Positions 1-6,028 of a DNA stretch of 6,533 nt are shown here, piece by piece (within the stretch, counting starts at the first letter, position 1; every line of letters starts with the position of its first letter). Origin of the DNA: an uncultured Eubacteriales bacterium (GTDB lineage: Bacteria; Bacillota; Clostridia; Oscillospirales; Butyricicoccaceae); contig CAJUGU010000074.1 of NCBI GenBank assembly GCA_910586105.1, forward strand, positions 12,118 to 18,650, read 5' to 3'. The translations under genes and the position numbers were made by a program. The notes beneath the pieces were generated by a model, which searched no databases, had not been told where the DNA came from, and was given only the letters and a program-made list of their open reading frames with translations.

Positions 1-51
1 TTCCGATCTGGGGCGGCGATCCCCCTGGCATGAGGGACGGGGCGGCGATCG

Positions 52-80
52 AAAACCGGAGCGGCGGCGCTCCGGTTTTT
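52..80 (+). terminator. Intrinsic terminator of an unseen upstream gene
   Basis: Positions 52-62 pair perfectly with 69-79 (AAAACCGGAGC against GCTCCGGTTTT). A further G63-C68 pair leaves a four-base loop, and the 3' arm runs into TTTTT at 76-80. The A-rich 5' flank mirrors the T-tract, so it could also work on the - strand. It lies before the lacI promoter and would insulate the regulator from a gene to the left. Confidence 0.8.
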
Positions 81-124
81 GCCGTTCCCGGACGGCGGGT
101 TAGGCATTTTTAGCTTGATTTTAA

Positions 125-153
125 TTGACGGATCGGCGATAACGCGGTATAAT
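125..153 (+). promoter_or_regulatory. Sigma-A promoter of the LacI-family gene
   Basis: TTGACG at 125-130 and a perfect TATAAT at 148-153 are separated by exactly 17 bases. Transcription should begin near 160, giving an untranslated leader of about 85 bases. The spacer carries an imperfect dyad (GCGATAACGC, 136-145) that could hold a bound repressor, but it is too short to call an operator. Confidence 0.85.
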
Positions 154-230
154 CAAACAACAGACCGCTTCGGAAACCGTCATGCGCCGGGTGGAACATC
201 AGGGCTTTCGGATCGGTACGAGTAAAACCA

Positions 231-236
231 GGGGAG
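231..236 (+). promoter_or_regulatory. Ribosome-binding site selecting the lacI start
   Basis: GGGGAG lies eight bases before ATG 245. The upstream in-frame ATG at 182 has no comparable site and would add 21 residues unlike any LacI N-terminus, so 245 is chosen. Confidence 0.75.
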
Positions 237-244
237 ATTTTTGC

Positions 245-1267
245 ATGGAAAAACCGGTCCGGATGGCGGATATTGCGGAAAAATTGAATCTCAGCGTTGT
301 GTCGGTTTCCAAAGCGCTGTCCGGGAAACCCGGTATCAGCGAGAAAAACCGGGAGAAAGTCATTGAATTGGCGCGGGAGATGGGCTACACTGGCGCGCGC
401 AGCCCCGCGCGGCAAAATGAAGATATCCATATCGGCGTGCTGGTGGCCGACCGCTATTTTGCGGAGAATGCGTTTTATACCCAGCTTTACCGGTCGCTGG
501 TGTTGGACAGCCGCACGCTGGGCATGACCTGCCTGTTGGAGATCGTACCGCCCGAAGCCGAGCAGTTTGCCGACCTGCCGGCGCTGATCACGGATAATAA
601 GGTCAACGGCATCCTTTTTTTAGGCAGCCTGGAAGAATCCTATGTGCAGCTTGTGGAAGACAGCGCCCTGCCCTGCCTGCTGCTGGATTTCCATTTGCCC
701 GGGAAGAAACGGGACTGCATCCTCAGCGACAACACGGACGGCGGCTTTACCCTGACCACGCACCTGCTGGAGCAGGGCCGGACAGCGATCGGTTTTGTCG
801 GTAGCATCCTTTCCAGCTCCAGCATTATGGACCGTTACCTGGGCTACCAATGGGCGATGCGCAGGGCTGGGCTGCTCCCAAAGGAGAAATGGCTGCTCGA
901 AGACCGGGACGAAAACGGGAAATTCCTGCCGCTTGCGCTCCCGCAGGAGCTGCCGCAGGCATTCCTTTGCAGCTGCGACGAGGTCGCGTACAATTTAGTG
1001 ACCCTGCTTCAGCAATCCGGGCGGCGCGTGCCGGAAGACGTTGCGGTCTGCGGCTACGATGACTACCGCTTTGCATCCCTTTGCCGTCCGCCGCTGACGA
1101 CCTATCAGGTCGACGTTGCGCAGATGTCCAAGCGGGCGGTGGAATGGCTGCATCAGAAGATCCATGGCCGGGCGGAGATCGCGGGCGCGCAGGTTCTGCC
1201 CGGGCAGCTTATCGTCCGCGAAAGCAGCGTGTTTCCGACGCCCGCCGCGCCAGGCTGCGGCGATTGA
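245..1267 (+). CDS. LacI/GalR-family transcriptional regulator
   Basis: 340 residues, the usual size for the family. The N-terminal helix-turn-helix covers about residues 5-26 (VRMADIAEKLNLS, then VSVSKALSG), followed by the third helix ending at GY48. A periplasmic-binding-protein-like effector domain runs from about residue 61 (IHIGVL) to the end and includes VAVCGYDDYRFASL and the C-terminal LIVRESS motif. There is no signal peptide, so it acts in the cytoplasm as a DNA-binding repressor or activator that senses a sugar or sugar phosphate. The linker between the domains is unusual: the canonical AR-x-L hinge reads ARQN and is short. It has its own promoter and lies about 200 bases upstream of the phosphoglucomutase/beta-glucosidase unit on the same strand, which makes that unit its likely target. 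The effector cannot be read from the sequence. No terminator follows it before the next promoter. Confidence 0.93.
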   Translation: MEKPVRMADIAEKLNLSVVSVSKALSGKPGISEKNREKVIELAREMGYTGARSPARQNEDIHIGVLVADRYFAENAFYTQLYRSLVLDSRTLGMTCLLEIVPPEAEQFADLPALITDNKVNGILFLGSLEESYVQLVEDSALPCLLLDFHLPGKKRDCILSDNTDGGFTLTTHLLEQGRTAIGFVGSILSSSSIMDRYLGYQWAMRRAGLLPKEKWLLEDRDENGKFLPLALPQELPQAFLCSCDEVAYNLVTLLQQSGRRVPEDVAVCGYDDYRFASLCRPPLTTYQVDVAQMSKRAVEWLHQKIHGRAEIAGAQVLPGQLIVRESSVFPTPAAPGCGD

Positions 1268-1305
1268 CGCGCGGAATTTAATCTTTTATTTTAGCCGATA
1301 TTTAC

Positions 1306-1334
1306 TTGACTTGGAGGTTATTTAGCTTTATAAT
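1306..1334 (+). promoter_or_regulatory. Sigma-A promoter of the mutase/beta-glucosidase unit
   Basis: TTGACT at 1306-1311 and a perfect TATAAT at 1329-1334 are spaced by 17 bases, with transcription expected near 1341. A near-palindrome, GTAACGTCAC (1339-1348, eight of ten positions symmetric), sits at the expected start point. It is a possible but weak operator candidate for the adjacent LacI protein. Confidence 0.85.
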
Positions 1335-1340
1335 TTAGGT

Positions 1341-1472
1341 AACGTCACGGAGAGGATCGACAGAAAACGGCCCCGCTTCCATCCGGAAACGGGCTTCGTT
1401 TTTGCGCCGGTCCGGAAACCAGGCCGTGCGCCAGGGGGGCGGACGGGCCTAATGACAAGGAGGAGTACCTTT
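1341..1472 (+). promoter_or_regulatory. Structured 5' leader with terminator-like hairpin
   Basis: The roughly 130-base leader holds two adjacent hairpins. In the first, AAAACG (1364-1369) pairs with CGTTTT (1397-1402), GCCC (1370-1373) pairs with GGGC (1391-1394) with a two-base bulge, and an inner TTCC/GGAA stem (1377-1380 with 1385-1388) closes the loop. A T-run at 1399-1403 makes it resemble an intrinsic terminator. In the second, GCGCCGG (1404-1410) pairs with CCG-T-GCGC (1424-1431). The nine-base motif TCCGGAAAC occurs at 1382-1390 and 1411-1419. Its TCCGGA core is self-complementary, so the two copies can pair with each other and compete with the first hairpin. Transcription attenuation is an inference; I recognise no known riboswitch here. 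Confidence 0.45.
1457..1465 (+). promoter_or_regulatory. Strong ribosome-binding site of the mutase gene
   Basis: AAGGAGGAG ends seven bases before ATG 1473. It lies inside the reading frame that would start at ATG 1452, which has no site of its own, so 1473 is taken as the start. Confidence 0.85.
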
Positions 1473-3197
1473 ATGAATGCACGTGAAACCTACGAGCTTT
1501 GGCTTTCGTCACCGTATTTTGCGGAAGCCGCAAAGGAAGAGCTTCGGAGCATCGCCGGGGACAGCGCGGAGATCGAAGACCGGTTCTACCGCGATCTGGA
1601 ATTTGGCACCGGCGGGCTTCGCGGCATGATCGGTATCGGCGCCAACCGTATGAACGTTTATACGGTGCGGAAGGCAACGCAGGGCCTTGCGAATTATATT
1701 ATTCGGGAGCAGGCGCAGGGGAAAGGCGTTGCCATCGCGTTCGATTCCCGCCGGATGTCCCCGGAATTTGCCGACGAAGCGGCGCGCTGCATGGCTGCAA
1801 ATGGGATACGGGCGTATATTTTCCCCTCGCTCCGCCCGACGCCGATGCTCTCCTTTGCCCTGCGCGAGCTTGGCTGCACGGCGGGGATCGTCGTGACTGC
1901 GAGCCATAACCCGGCGGAATACAACGGCTATAAGGTCTATTGGGAGGACGGCGCGCAGATCACCGCGCCCCGCGACCGGGAAATCATTGCGGAGGTCAAC
2001 GCGATCGGCGATTACGCCCAGATCAAAACCATGGAGCGGGAAGCGGCGGAAGCCGCCGGCCTGTACTGCACGATCGGCGAGGAGATGGACGCCAAATACC
2101 TGGCGGCGCTCAAAAAGCTGGTGCTCCATCCGGAGGCGATCCGCGCGGAGGCGGCCGGACTGAAGATCGTTTACACCCCGCTCCATGGCGCGGGCAACCT
2201 GCCGGTCCGGCGGATCCTGCGGGAACTGGGCTTTGAAAAGGTTTTCGTGGTGAAGGAGCAGGAGCAGCCGGACGGCGATTTCCCGACCGTGCCCTATCCA
2301 AACCCGGAGGATAAAAAGGCGTTCGCGCTGGCGCTGGAGCTGGCAAAGGAGGTCGACGCAGACCTTGTGCTGGCGACCGACCCGGACGCCGACCGCCTTG
2401 GCGTCTATGCAAAAGATCCCGCGACCGGCGGTTATATGGAATTCAGCGGGAATATGTCGGGCGCGCTGCTGATGGAGTACGAGCTTTCGCAAAGGAAAGC
2501 GTTGGGGCGGCTGCCTGCAAACGGGGCGGCTGTGACGACGATCGTATCGGGCAAAATGGCGCGCCGGATCGCGGAAGCCTATCAGGTGCGGCTGATCGAA
2601 ACGCTGACCGGCTTTAAGTACATCGGCGAACAGATCAAGTTCTTTGAGCAGGAGCACACGCTGGAATACCTCTTTGGTTACGAGGAAAGCTATGGCTGCC
2701 TGGTCGGCACGCACGCGCGCGATAAGGATGCGGTCGTAGCGGTGATGGCGCTTTGCGAAGCGGCGGCTTACTATCGGGGGCAGGGGCTGACGCTCTGCGA
2801 CCAGATGCGCAGGCTGTTCCAGAGATATGGCTATTATAAAGAAGGGCTTTGCACAGTCACGCTGAAGGGGCGGGACGGCGCAAAACGGATCGCGGCGATC
2901 ATGGAGCAGATCCGGTCGGAGGTACCGGACGAGATTGGCGGCTTCCGGGTGCGCCGGTTCCGGGATTATCAGGCGGGCGTCGTGCGGGACTGCGCCGGCG
3001 GCGATAGATCGTCTGCCGGCCTGCCCCGATCCAATGTGCTGTATTTTGATTTGGAGGACGAGGCATGGTGCTGCGCCCGGCCTTCTGGCACCGAGCCGAA
3101 GATCAAGTTTTATATCGGCGTGCGCGGGAAGGACGCTGCGGATGCGGAGCAAAAGCTGGAAGCGTTGACCAAAGCTGTTCAGGCGCTGGCGGAATAA
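1473..3197 (+). CDS. pgcA: Alpha-phosphoglucomutase / phosphomannomutase (PgcA type)
   Basis: 574 residues, close to the roughly 580 usual for the long PgcA/PGM2-like branch of the alpha-D-phosphohexomutase family. The four family landmarks are intact and in order. The active-site loop TASHNP has the phosphoserine at S144. The metal-binding loop DPDADR provides D303, D305 and D307. The sugar-binding loop GYEESYG spans residues 402-408. The C-terminal phosphate-binding loop RPSGTEPK spans residues 536-543. The enzyme interconverts glucose 1-phosphate and glucose 6-phosphate, possibly also the mannose phosphates, in the cytoplasm through a bisphosphate intermediate and Mg2+. It is the first gene after a strong promoter and structured leader. 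Its TAA overlaps the ATG of the beta-glucosidase gene, so the two are almost certainly co-transcribed and translationally coupled. The exact sugar preference cannot be fixed from sequence. Confidence 0.93.
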   Translation: MNARETYELWLSSPYFAEAAKEELRSIAGDSAEIEDRFYRDLEFGTGGLRGMIGIGANRMNVYTVRKATQGLANYIIREQAQGKGVAIAFDSRRMSPEFADEAARCMAANGIRAYIFPSLRPTPMLSFALRELGCTAGIVVTASHNPAEYNGYKVYWEDGAQITAPRDREIIAEVNAIGDYAQIKTMEREAAEAAGLYCTIGEEMDAKYLAALKKLVLHPEAIRAEAAGLKIVYTPLHGAGNLPVRRILRELGFEKVFVVKEQEQPDGDFPTVPYPNPEDKKAFALALELAKEVDADLVLATDPDADRLGVYAKDPATGGYMEFSGNMSGALLMEYELSQRKALGRLPANGAAVTTIVSGKMARRIAEAYQVRLIETLTGFKYIGEQIKFFEQEHTLEYLFGYEESYGCLVGTHARDKDAVVAVMALCEAAAYYRGQGLTLCDQMRRLFQRYGYYKEGLCTVTLKGRDGAKRIAAIMEQIRSEVPDEIGGFRVRRFRDYQAGVVRDCAGGDRSSAGLPRSNVLYFDLEDEAWCCARPSGTEPKIKFYIGVRGKDAADAEQKLEALTKAVQALAE

Positions 3198-4579
3198 TGG
3201 CGTTTGCAGCAAATTTTATCTGGGGCGCGGCGACCAGCGCTTACCAGATCGAGGGCGCGGCCGCGGAAGACGGCAAGGGGCTGAACCTTTGGGATGTTTA
3301 TACCCGGGAGCCGGGGCGCATCTTGGATGGGCATACCGGGGAAACGGCGTGCGGCCATTACCGCCGCTTCCGGGAAGACGTCCGGCTGATGAAAGAAATC
3401 GGGCTGCAGGCGTACCGGTTTTCATTGTCGTGGGCGCGGCTGCTGCCGGACGGCGTGGGGAAGGTCAACGAGGCGGGCGTCCGGTTCTATGACGCGCTGA
3501 TCGACGCCCTGCTGGAAAACGGTATCGAGCCGTACATTACCCTGTATCATTGGGATATGCCCTATGAATTGTATAAGCGGGGCGGCTGGCTGAACCCGGG
3601 ATCGCCGGAATGGCTGGGCGGGCTGGCGCGGCTCGCCGCCGAGCGGTTCAGCGACCGGGTATCGCACTTTTTTACGCTCAATGAGCCGCAGTGCTTCATT
3701 GGGCTGGGGCATTTGACTGGGATCCATGCGCCGGGGCTGCAATGCCCGCTGCGGGACACGTTTGAAATGGCGCACAATGCGTTAAAGGCGCATGGACGCG
3801 CAGTGCAGATGCTTCGCCAATATGGGAAGCAGCCGCTTGAGATCGGGTATGCTCCGACCTGCTCGGCGGCTTATCCGGAAACGGAAACACCCGCGGACAT
3901 CGAAGCCGCCCGTCAGGCGATGTTTGCGCTGCCGGAGGACGACCGGAATTGGACATGGAATGTTTCATGGTGGTCCGACCCCGTGCTGCTGGGACATTAT
4001 CCGGAGGAAGGGCTGTCCCGTTTTGAGCCCTACCTGCCACGGTTTGCGGATGCAGACTTCAAACTGATTTCGGAGCCGATCGACGTATATGCGCAAAACC
4101 TGTACAACGGGCGCTGCTTGCGGATGGGGAAAGCTGGAAAGCCGGAGATTGTCCACCGGTATCCCGGCTTCCCAAAAACGGCGAACGGCTGGCCGATCAC
4201 CCCGGAGGCGCTGTATTGGGGGCCGAAATTTCTCAGCGAACGCTATCGGAAACCGCTTTATATCACGGAGAATGGCATGTCCTGCCATGACCGCAAAACG
4301 CCGGACGGCAAAGTGCATGACCCGAACCGGATCGATTTTCTGACGCAATATTTGCGGCAGCTCAGGCGGGCGGCTGCGGAGGCCGACCTGCGTGGTTATT
4401 TCCACTGGTCGCTGATGGACAATTTCGAGTGGGAAAAAGGCTATTCGGAGCGGTTCGGGATGATTTATGTCGATTATCCGACGCAGGAACGTACCATAAA
4501 GGACTCTGCGCGCTGGTATCGTGAAGTGATCCGCACGAACGGCGAAAATCTGATATCCAATACGCGCGAGCCCTCCTGA
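3197..4579 (+). CDS. Glycoside hydrolase family 1 beta-glucosidase
   Basis: 460 residues, typical for a single-domain GH1 (beta/alpha)8 barrel. The start is ATG 3197, which shares its A with the TAA of the preceding gene. The conserved N-terminal FIWGAATSAYQIEG (Q17) begins seven residues in, which supports this start. Other landmarks are YHWDMP (H118, W119), the acid/base glutamate E163 in TLNEP, the nucleophile E358 in YITENG, and HWSLMDNFEW with W404, E411 and W412. The E411-W412 pair is typical of enzymes on non-phosphorylated glucosides; 6-phospho-beta-glucosidases carry a different loop there. It should therefore cleave beta-glucosides or cello-oligosaccharides with retention. There is no signal peptide, so it acts inside the cell on imported substrate. 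Only a weak ribosome-binding site precedes it, consistent with coupling to the mutase gene. It is a bglA-type gene; the precise substrate is not readable. Confidence 0.95.
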   Translation: MAFAANFIWGAATSAYQIEGAAAEDGKGLNLWDVYTREPGRILDGHTGETACGHYRRFREDVRLMKEIGLQAYRFSLSWARLLPDGVGKVNEAGVRFYDALIDALLENGIEPYITLYHWDMPYELYKRGGWLNPGSPEWLGGLARLAAERFSDRVSHFFTLNEPQCFIGLGHLTGIHAPGLQCPLRDTFEMAHNALKAHGRAVQMLRQYGKQPLEIGYAPTCSAAYPETETPADIEAARQAMFALPEDDRNWTWNVSWWSDPVLLGHYPEEGLSRFEPYLPRFADADFKLISEPIDVYAQNLYNGRCLRMGKAGKPEIVHRYPGFPKTANGWPITPEALYWGPKFLSERYRKPLYITENGMSCHDRKTPDGKVHDPNRIDFLTQYLRQLRRAAAEADLRGYFHWSLMDNFEWEKGYSERFGMIYVDYPTQERTIKDSARWYREVIRTNGENLISNTREPS

Positions 4580-4878
4580 GGGCGGATCCTCAGCCTGAAA
4601 GCGCCTTGCTTGGAGACGATTTTGGCCAGGGGCAGGCGATTTTGCCTGCGATTTCCGCAGCGATTGCCGCCGTATGAAGGTTTTGTCCGGAGCGGTGCGG
4701 GGGCCTTTCCGGTCAATGATGCGGCCGGAGGACGGTCTGCCGCGCCATGCGGCCCGATGCGCCCGAGCGAGCGGCTTCCGATAGGGCGATGCAGCGGACA
4801 TCCGGCTGGCCCGGTGTCGATCCTGCCGCGTTTTGTGCGGAAAGCGGCGCGTATTGTCGGGCTGAAATTCCCGTTTTG
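4580..4878 (+). other. Intergenic stretch without a convincing gene
   Basis: About 300 GC-rich bases. Open frames exist but have low-complexity Arg/Pro/Gly/Ala translations, no good ribosome-binding site and no recognisable motif. Two short hairpins are visible, CTGAGG/CCTCAG (4576-4581 with 4588-4593) and GCAGGC/GCCTGC (4632-4637 with 4644-4649), but neither is followed by a T-run. I see no efficient terminator for the upstream unit here, so read-through toward the terminator at 5046-5087 is possible. Confidence 0.5.
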
Positions 4879-4909
4879 TTCTACCCCATTTCCAGGGGCT
4901 GTGGTAGAA
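4879..4909. repeat. Inverted repeat over a promoter (candidate operator)
   Basis: TTCTACC (4879-4885) and GGTAGAA (4903-4909) are perfect inverted copies 17 bases apart, with CCCC (4884-4887) and GGGG (4895-4898) between them. The right half-site overlaps the -10 element at 4905-4910. This is how many repressor sites lie, but the arrangement could also form a hairpin. No binding protein can be assigned. Confidence 0.45.
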
Positions 4910-4910
4910 T
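4902..4910 (+). promoter_or_regulatory. Extended -10 promoter of the small ORF
   Basis: TGG-TAGAAT at 4902-4910 fits an extended -10 element (TGN before the hexamer, five of six hexamer bases conserved). No good -35 lies 16-18 bases upstream; TTGTTC at 4876-4881 is too far away. A start near 4917 would leave a leader of about 28 bases before ATG 4945. Confidence 0.5.
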
Positions 4911-4944
4911 ATATTCACAGACAAGAACAAGAGAGGTGAGCAGC

Positions 4945-5031
4945 ATGAAAGGATTTTTCAGCACGCTGATCCGTTCCCGCGAATTGCAGCTGGACTGGAT
5001 GAAATACGTTTCCCTGACCCGGAAGCACTGA
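4945..5031 (+). CDS. Candidate 28-residue small protein
   Basis: An ATG-to-TGA frame of 28 codons, beginning MKGFFSTLIRSRE and ending with a basic RKH. It is preceded by GAGAGGTGAG at 4931-4940, a strong ribosome-binding match four bases before the ATG. It has its own promoter-like sequence upstream, and a strong terminator begins 14 bases after the stop, so it looks like a complete monocistronic unit. The peptide mixes basic residues with regularly spaced Phe, Leu, Ile, Trp, Met, Tyr and Val and could form an amphipathic helix, but it has no long uninterrupted membrane segment. I do not recognise it. It could be a small regulatory or membrane-binding peptide, a leader peptide, or a coincidental frame in a small RNA of about 170 bases. 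It converges on the AraC-family gene. Confidence 0.55.
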   Translation: MKGFFSTLIRSRELQLDWMKYVSLTRKH

Positions 5032-5045
5032 AAAGCGAACAACGT

Positions 5046-5087
5046 AAAACTGCCCGTGTAAAGCCTGGCTCTGCACGGGCAGTTTTT
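5046..5087. terminator. Bidirectional intrinsic terminator between convergent genes
   Basis: AAAACTGCCCGTG (5046-5058) pairs perfectly with CACGGGCAGTTTT (5074-5086), a 13-bp stem with a 15-base loop. On the + strand it ends in TTTTT (5083-5087) and terminates the small ORF. On the - strand the run TTTTACG follows, and it terminates the AraC-family gene. Base 5086 is also the last base of that gene's stop codon. Confidence 0.92.
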
Positions 5088-6027
5088 ATATGGATTTGAA
5101 ATAGCTGGGCGGATAGCCGATCAGCTTTTTGAAAATGCGGGCGAAATAATTGGGGTCATGGATACCGACCTGTTCCGAAATCTCCTCAATCGAGCTTTGG
5201 GTCGTTTGGAGCAGCTCCAGCGCACGCAGGACGCGGACGCGGTTCAGATATTCCAGCAGGCTTAAACCGGTATTGTTTTTGAACAGGATGCGGAAATAAC
5301 TGATGGAAATCCCCTGCTTCTGTGCGATCGCATTAAAATCGTAGTCTGCGGAAAGGTCGTTTTCCATCTGGTTCAGGATGGTATCGACCATTTCGGTCTG
5401 CCAGTTGAAGTTACGTTCCATATGCTCAAACTGATCCATCTGTACGCGCTTGATCTGGATCAGCACTGTTTCCAGCAGCATTTTCTTGATCCGCTCAAAG
5501 CCGAACCTCTGCTCCTCCTGCTCTCTCCGGATTTGCTCCAGAAGGCCGAAAATATAATTCTGTTCCGCGCGGCCCAGGTGGATGATCCCCTGGCTGTTGA
5601 TATTGCCAACATACCCCGGCGGGAGCCGGTGGTCGGAATCCGCCCAGACCGCCTGTATATCTTCAAAGCGTTTGCGCATCGGTATTTTCTGATGCAGGGC
5701 GGCTGCAATAAACCGTTCCGGTTCATGCTCCAAAATCCGGCGGTAAAACTGGCAGTTACACATAGCAATGGAGTCATGGAACCGATAGGAATGCGGCTGA
5801 TCCGGCGGGATGAGGAACAGGTCGCCGGGCATCAGCGGGATATAAGTGCTGCGGTAGAAATGGCGGCAGCTTCTGCGAAGGATCAGCACCATTTCATAAA
5901 AATCGTGCCGGTGCAGCTTGACCGTTGTCCCATCCTCCAGAAAACGGATTTTCTGAAGGGAGTCATAATATTCCAGCGTAATGCCGGAGCTGTCCAGATG
6001 CGGACAGTCAAGATACGGTACCATCAT
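5086..6027 (-). CDS. AraC-family transcriptional regulator
   Basis: 313 residues if translation starts at the ATG at 6027-6025; a second ATG follows immediately at 6024-6022. The N-terminal half is a cupin-like sensing domain with HRHDFYEM (H39, H41, E45) and PGDLFLIPPDQPHSY. The last 100 residues form the double helix-turn-helix of the family: an IAQKQGISISYFRILFK type first unit, then IEEISEQVGIHDPNYFARIF and the closing GYPPSYF. It is a cytoplasmic DNA-binding regulator, probably responding to a carbohydrate ligand as relatives next to glycosidase genes do. It converges on the small ORF and shares its terminator. The frame stays open to a TTG at 6096, but that part reads antisense through transposase sequence. 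No Shine-Dalgarno precedes 6027, so the native translation signals, and possibly a few residues, seem lost. Both domains appear intact. Confidence 0.9.
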   Translation of the reverse strand: MMVPYLDCPHLDSSGITLEYYDSLQKIRFLEDGTTVKLHRHDFYEMVLILRRSCRHFYRSTYIPLMPGDLFLIPPDQPHSYRFHDSIAMCNCQFYRRILEHEPERFIAAALHQKIPMRKRFEDIQAVWADSDHRLPPGYVGNINSQGIIHLGRAEQNYIFGLLEQIRREQEEQRFGFERIKKMLLETVLIQIKRVQMDQFEHMERNFNWQTEMVDTILNQMENDLSADYDFNAIAQKQGISISYFRILFKNNTGLSLLEYLNRVRVLRALELLQTTQSSIEEISEQVGIHDPNYFARIFKKLIGYPPSYFKSI

Positions 6028-6028
6028 A

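Noticed and set aside
1..33. Possible 3' end of an upstream + strand gene (ten codons then TGA at 31-33, before the terminator at 52)
   Set aside because: Too short to recognise, and the first nine bases look like adapter. The terminator makes an upstream gene likely, but its frame cannot be fixed.
10..50. Direct repeat GGGGCGGCGATC at 10-21 and 39-50
   Set aside because: Only two 12-base GC-rich copies at a contig edge; no array and no flanking gene to give it meaning.
136..145. GCGATAACGC as the LacI operator, paired with GTAACGTCAC at 1339-1348
   Set aside because: Both are imperfect ten-base dyads, and they share only TAACG; this is not enough to define a common site.
182..244. N-terminal extension of the LacI protein from ATG 182
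   Set aside because: No ribosome-binding site, and the added residues do not fit the family; ATG 245 has GGGGAG at correct spacing.
1509..3212. Long open frame antisense to the mutase gene
   Set aside because: Arg/Pro/His-rich shadow translation caused by GC-rich codon bias of the real gene; no motif, no ribosome-binding site.
3965..4930. 321-codon - strand frame over the end of the beta-glucosidase and the gap
   Set aside because: Mostly antisense to an unmistakable GH1 gene and low in complexity; no family recognised.
4610..4939. 109-codon + strand frame in the intergenic gap
   Set aside because: Arg/Pro/Gly-rich, no Shine-Dalgarno, and it runs through the promoter and ribosome-binding site of the small ORF.
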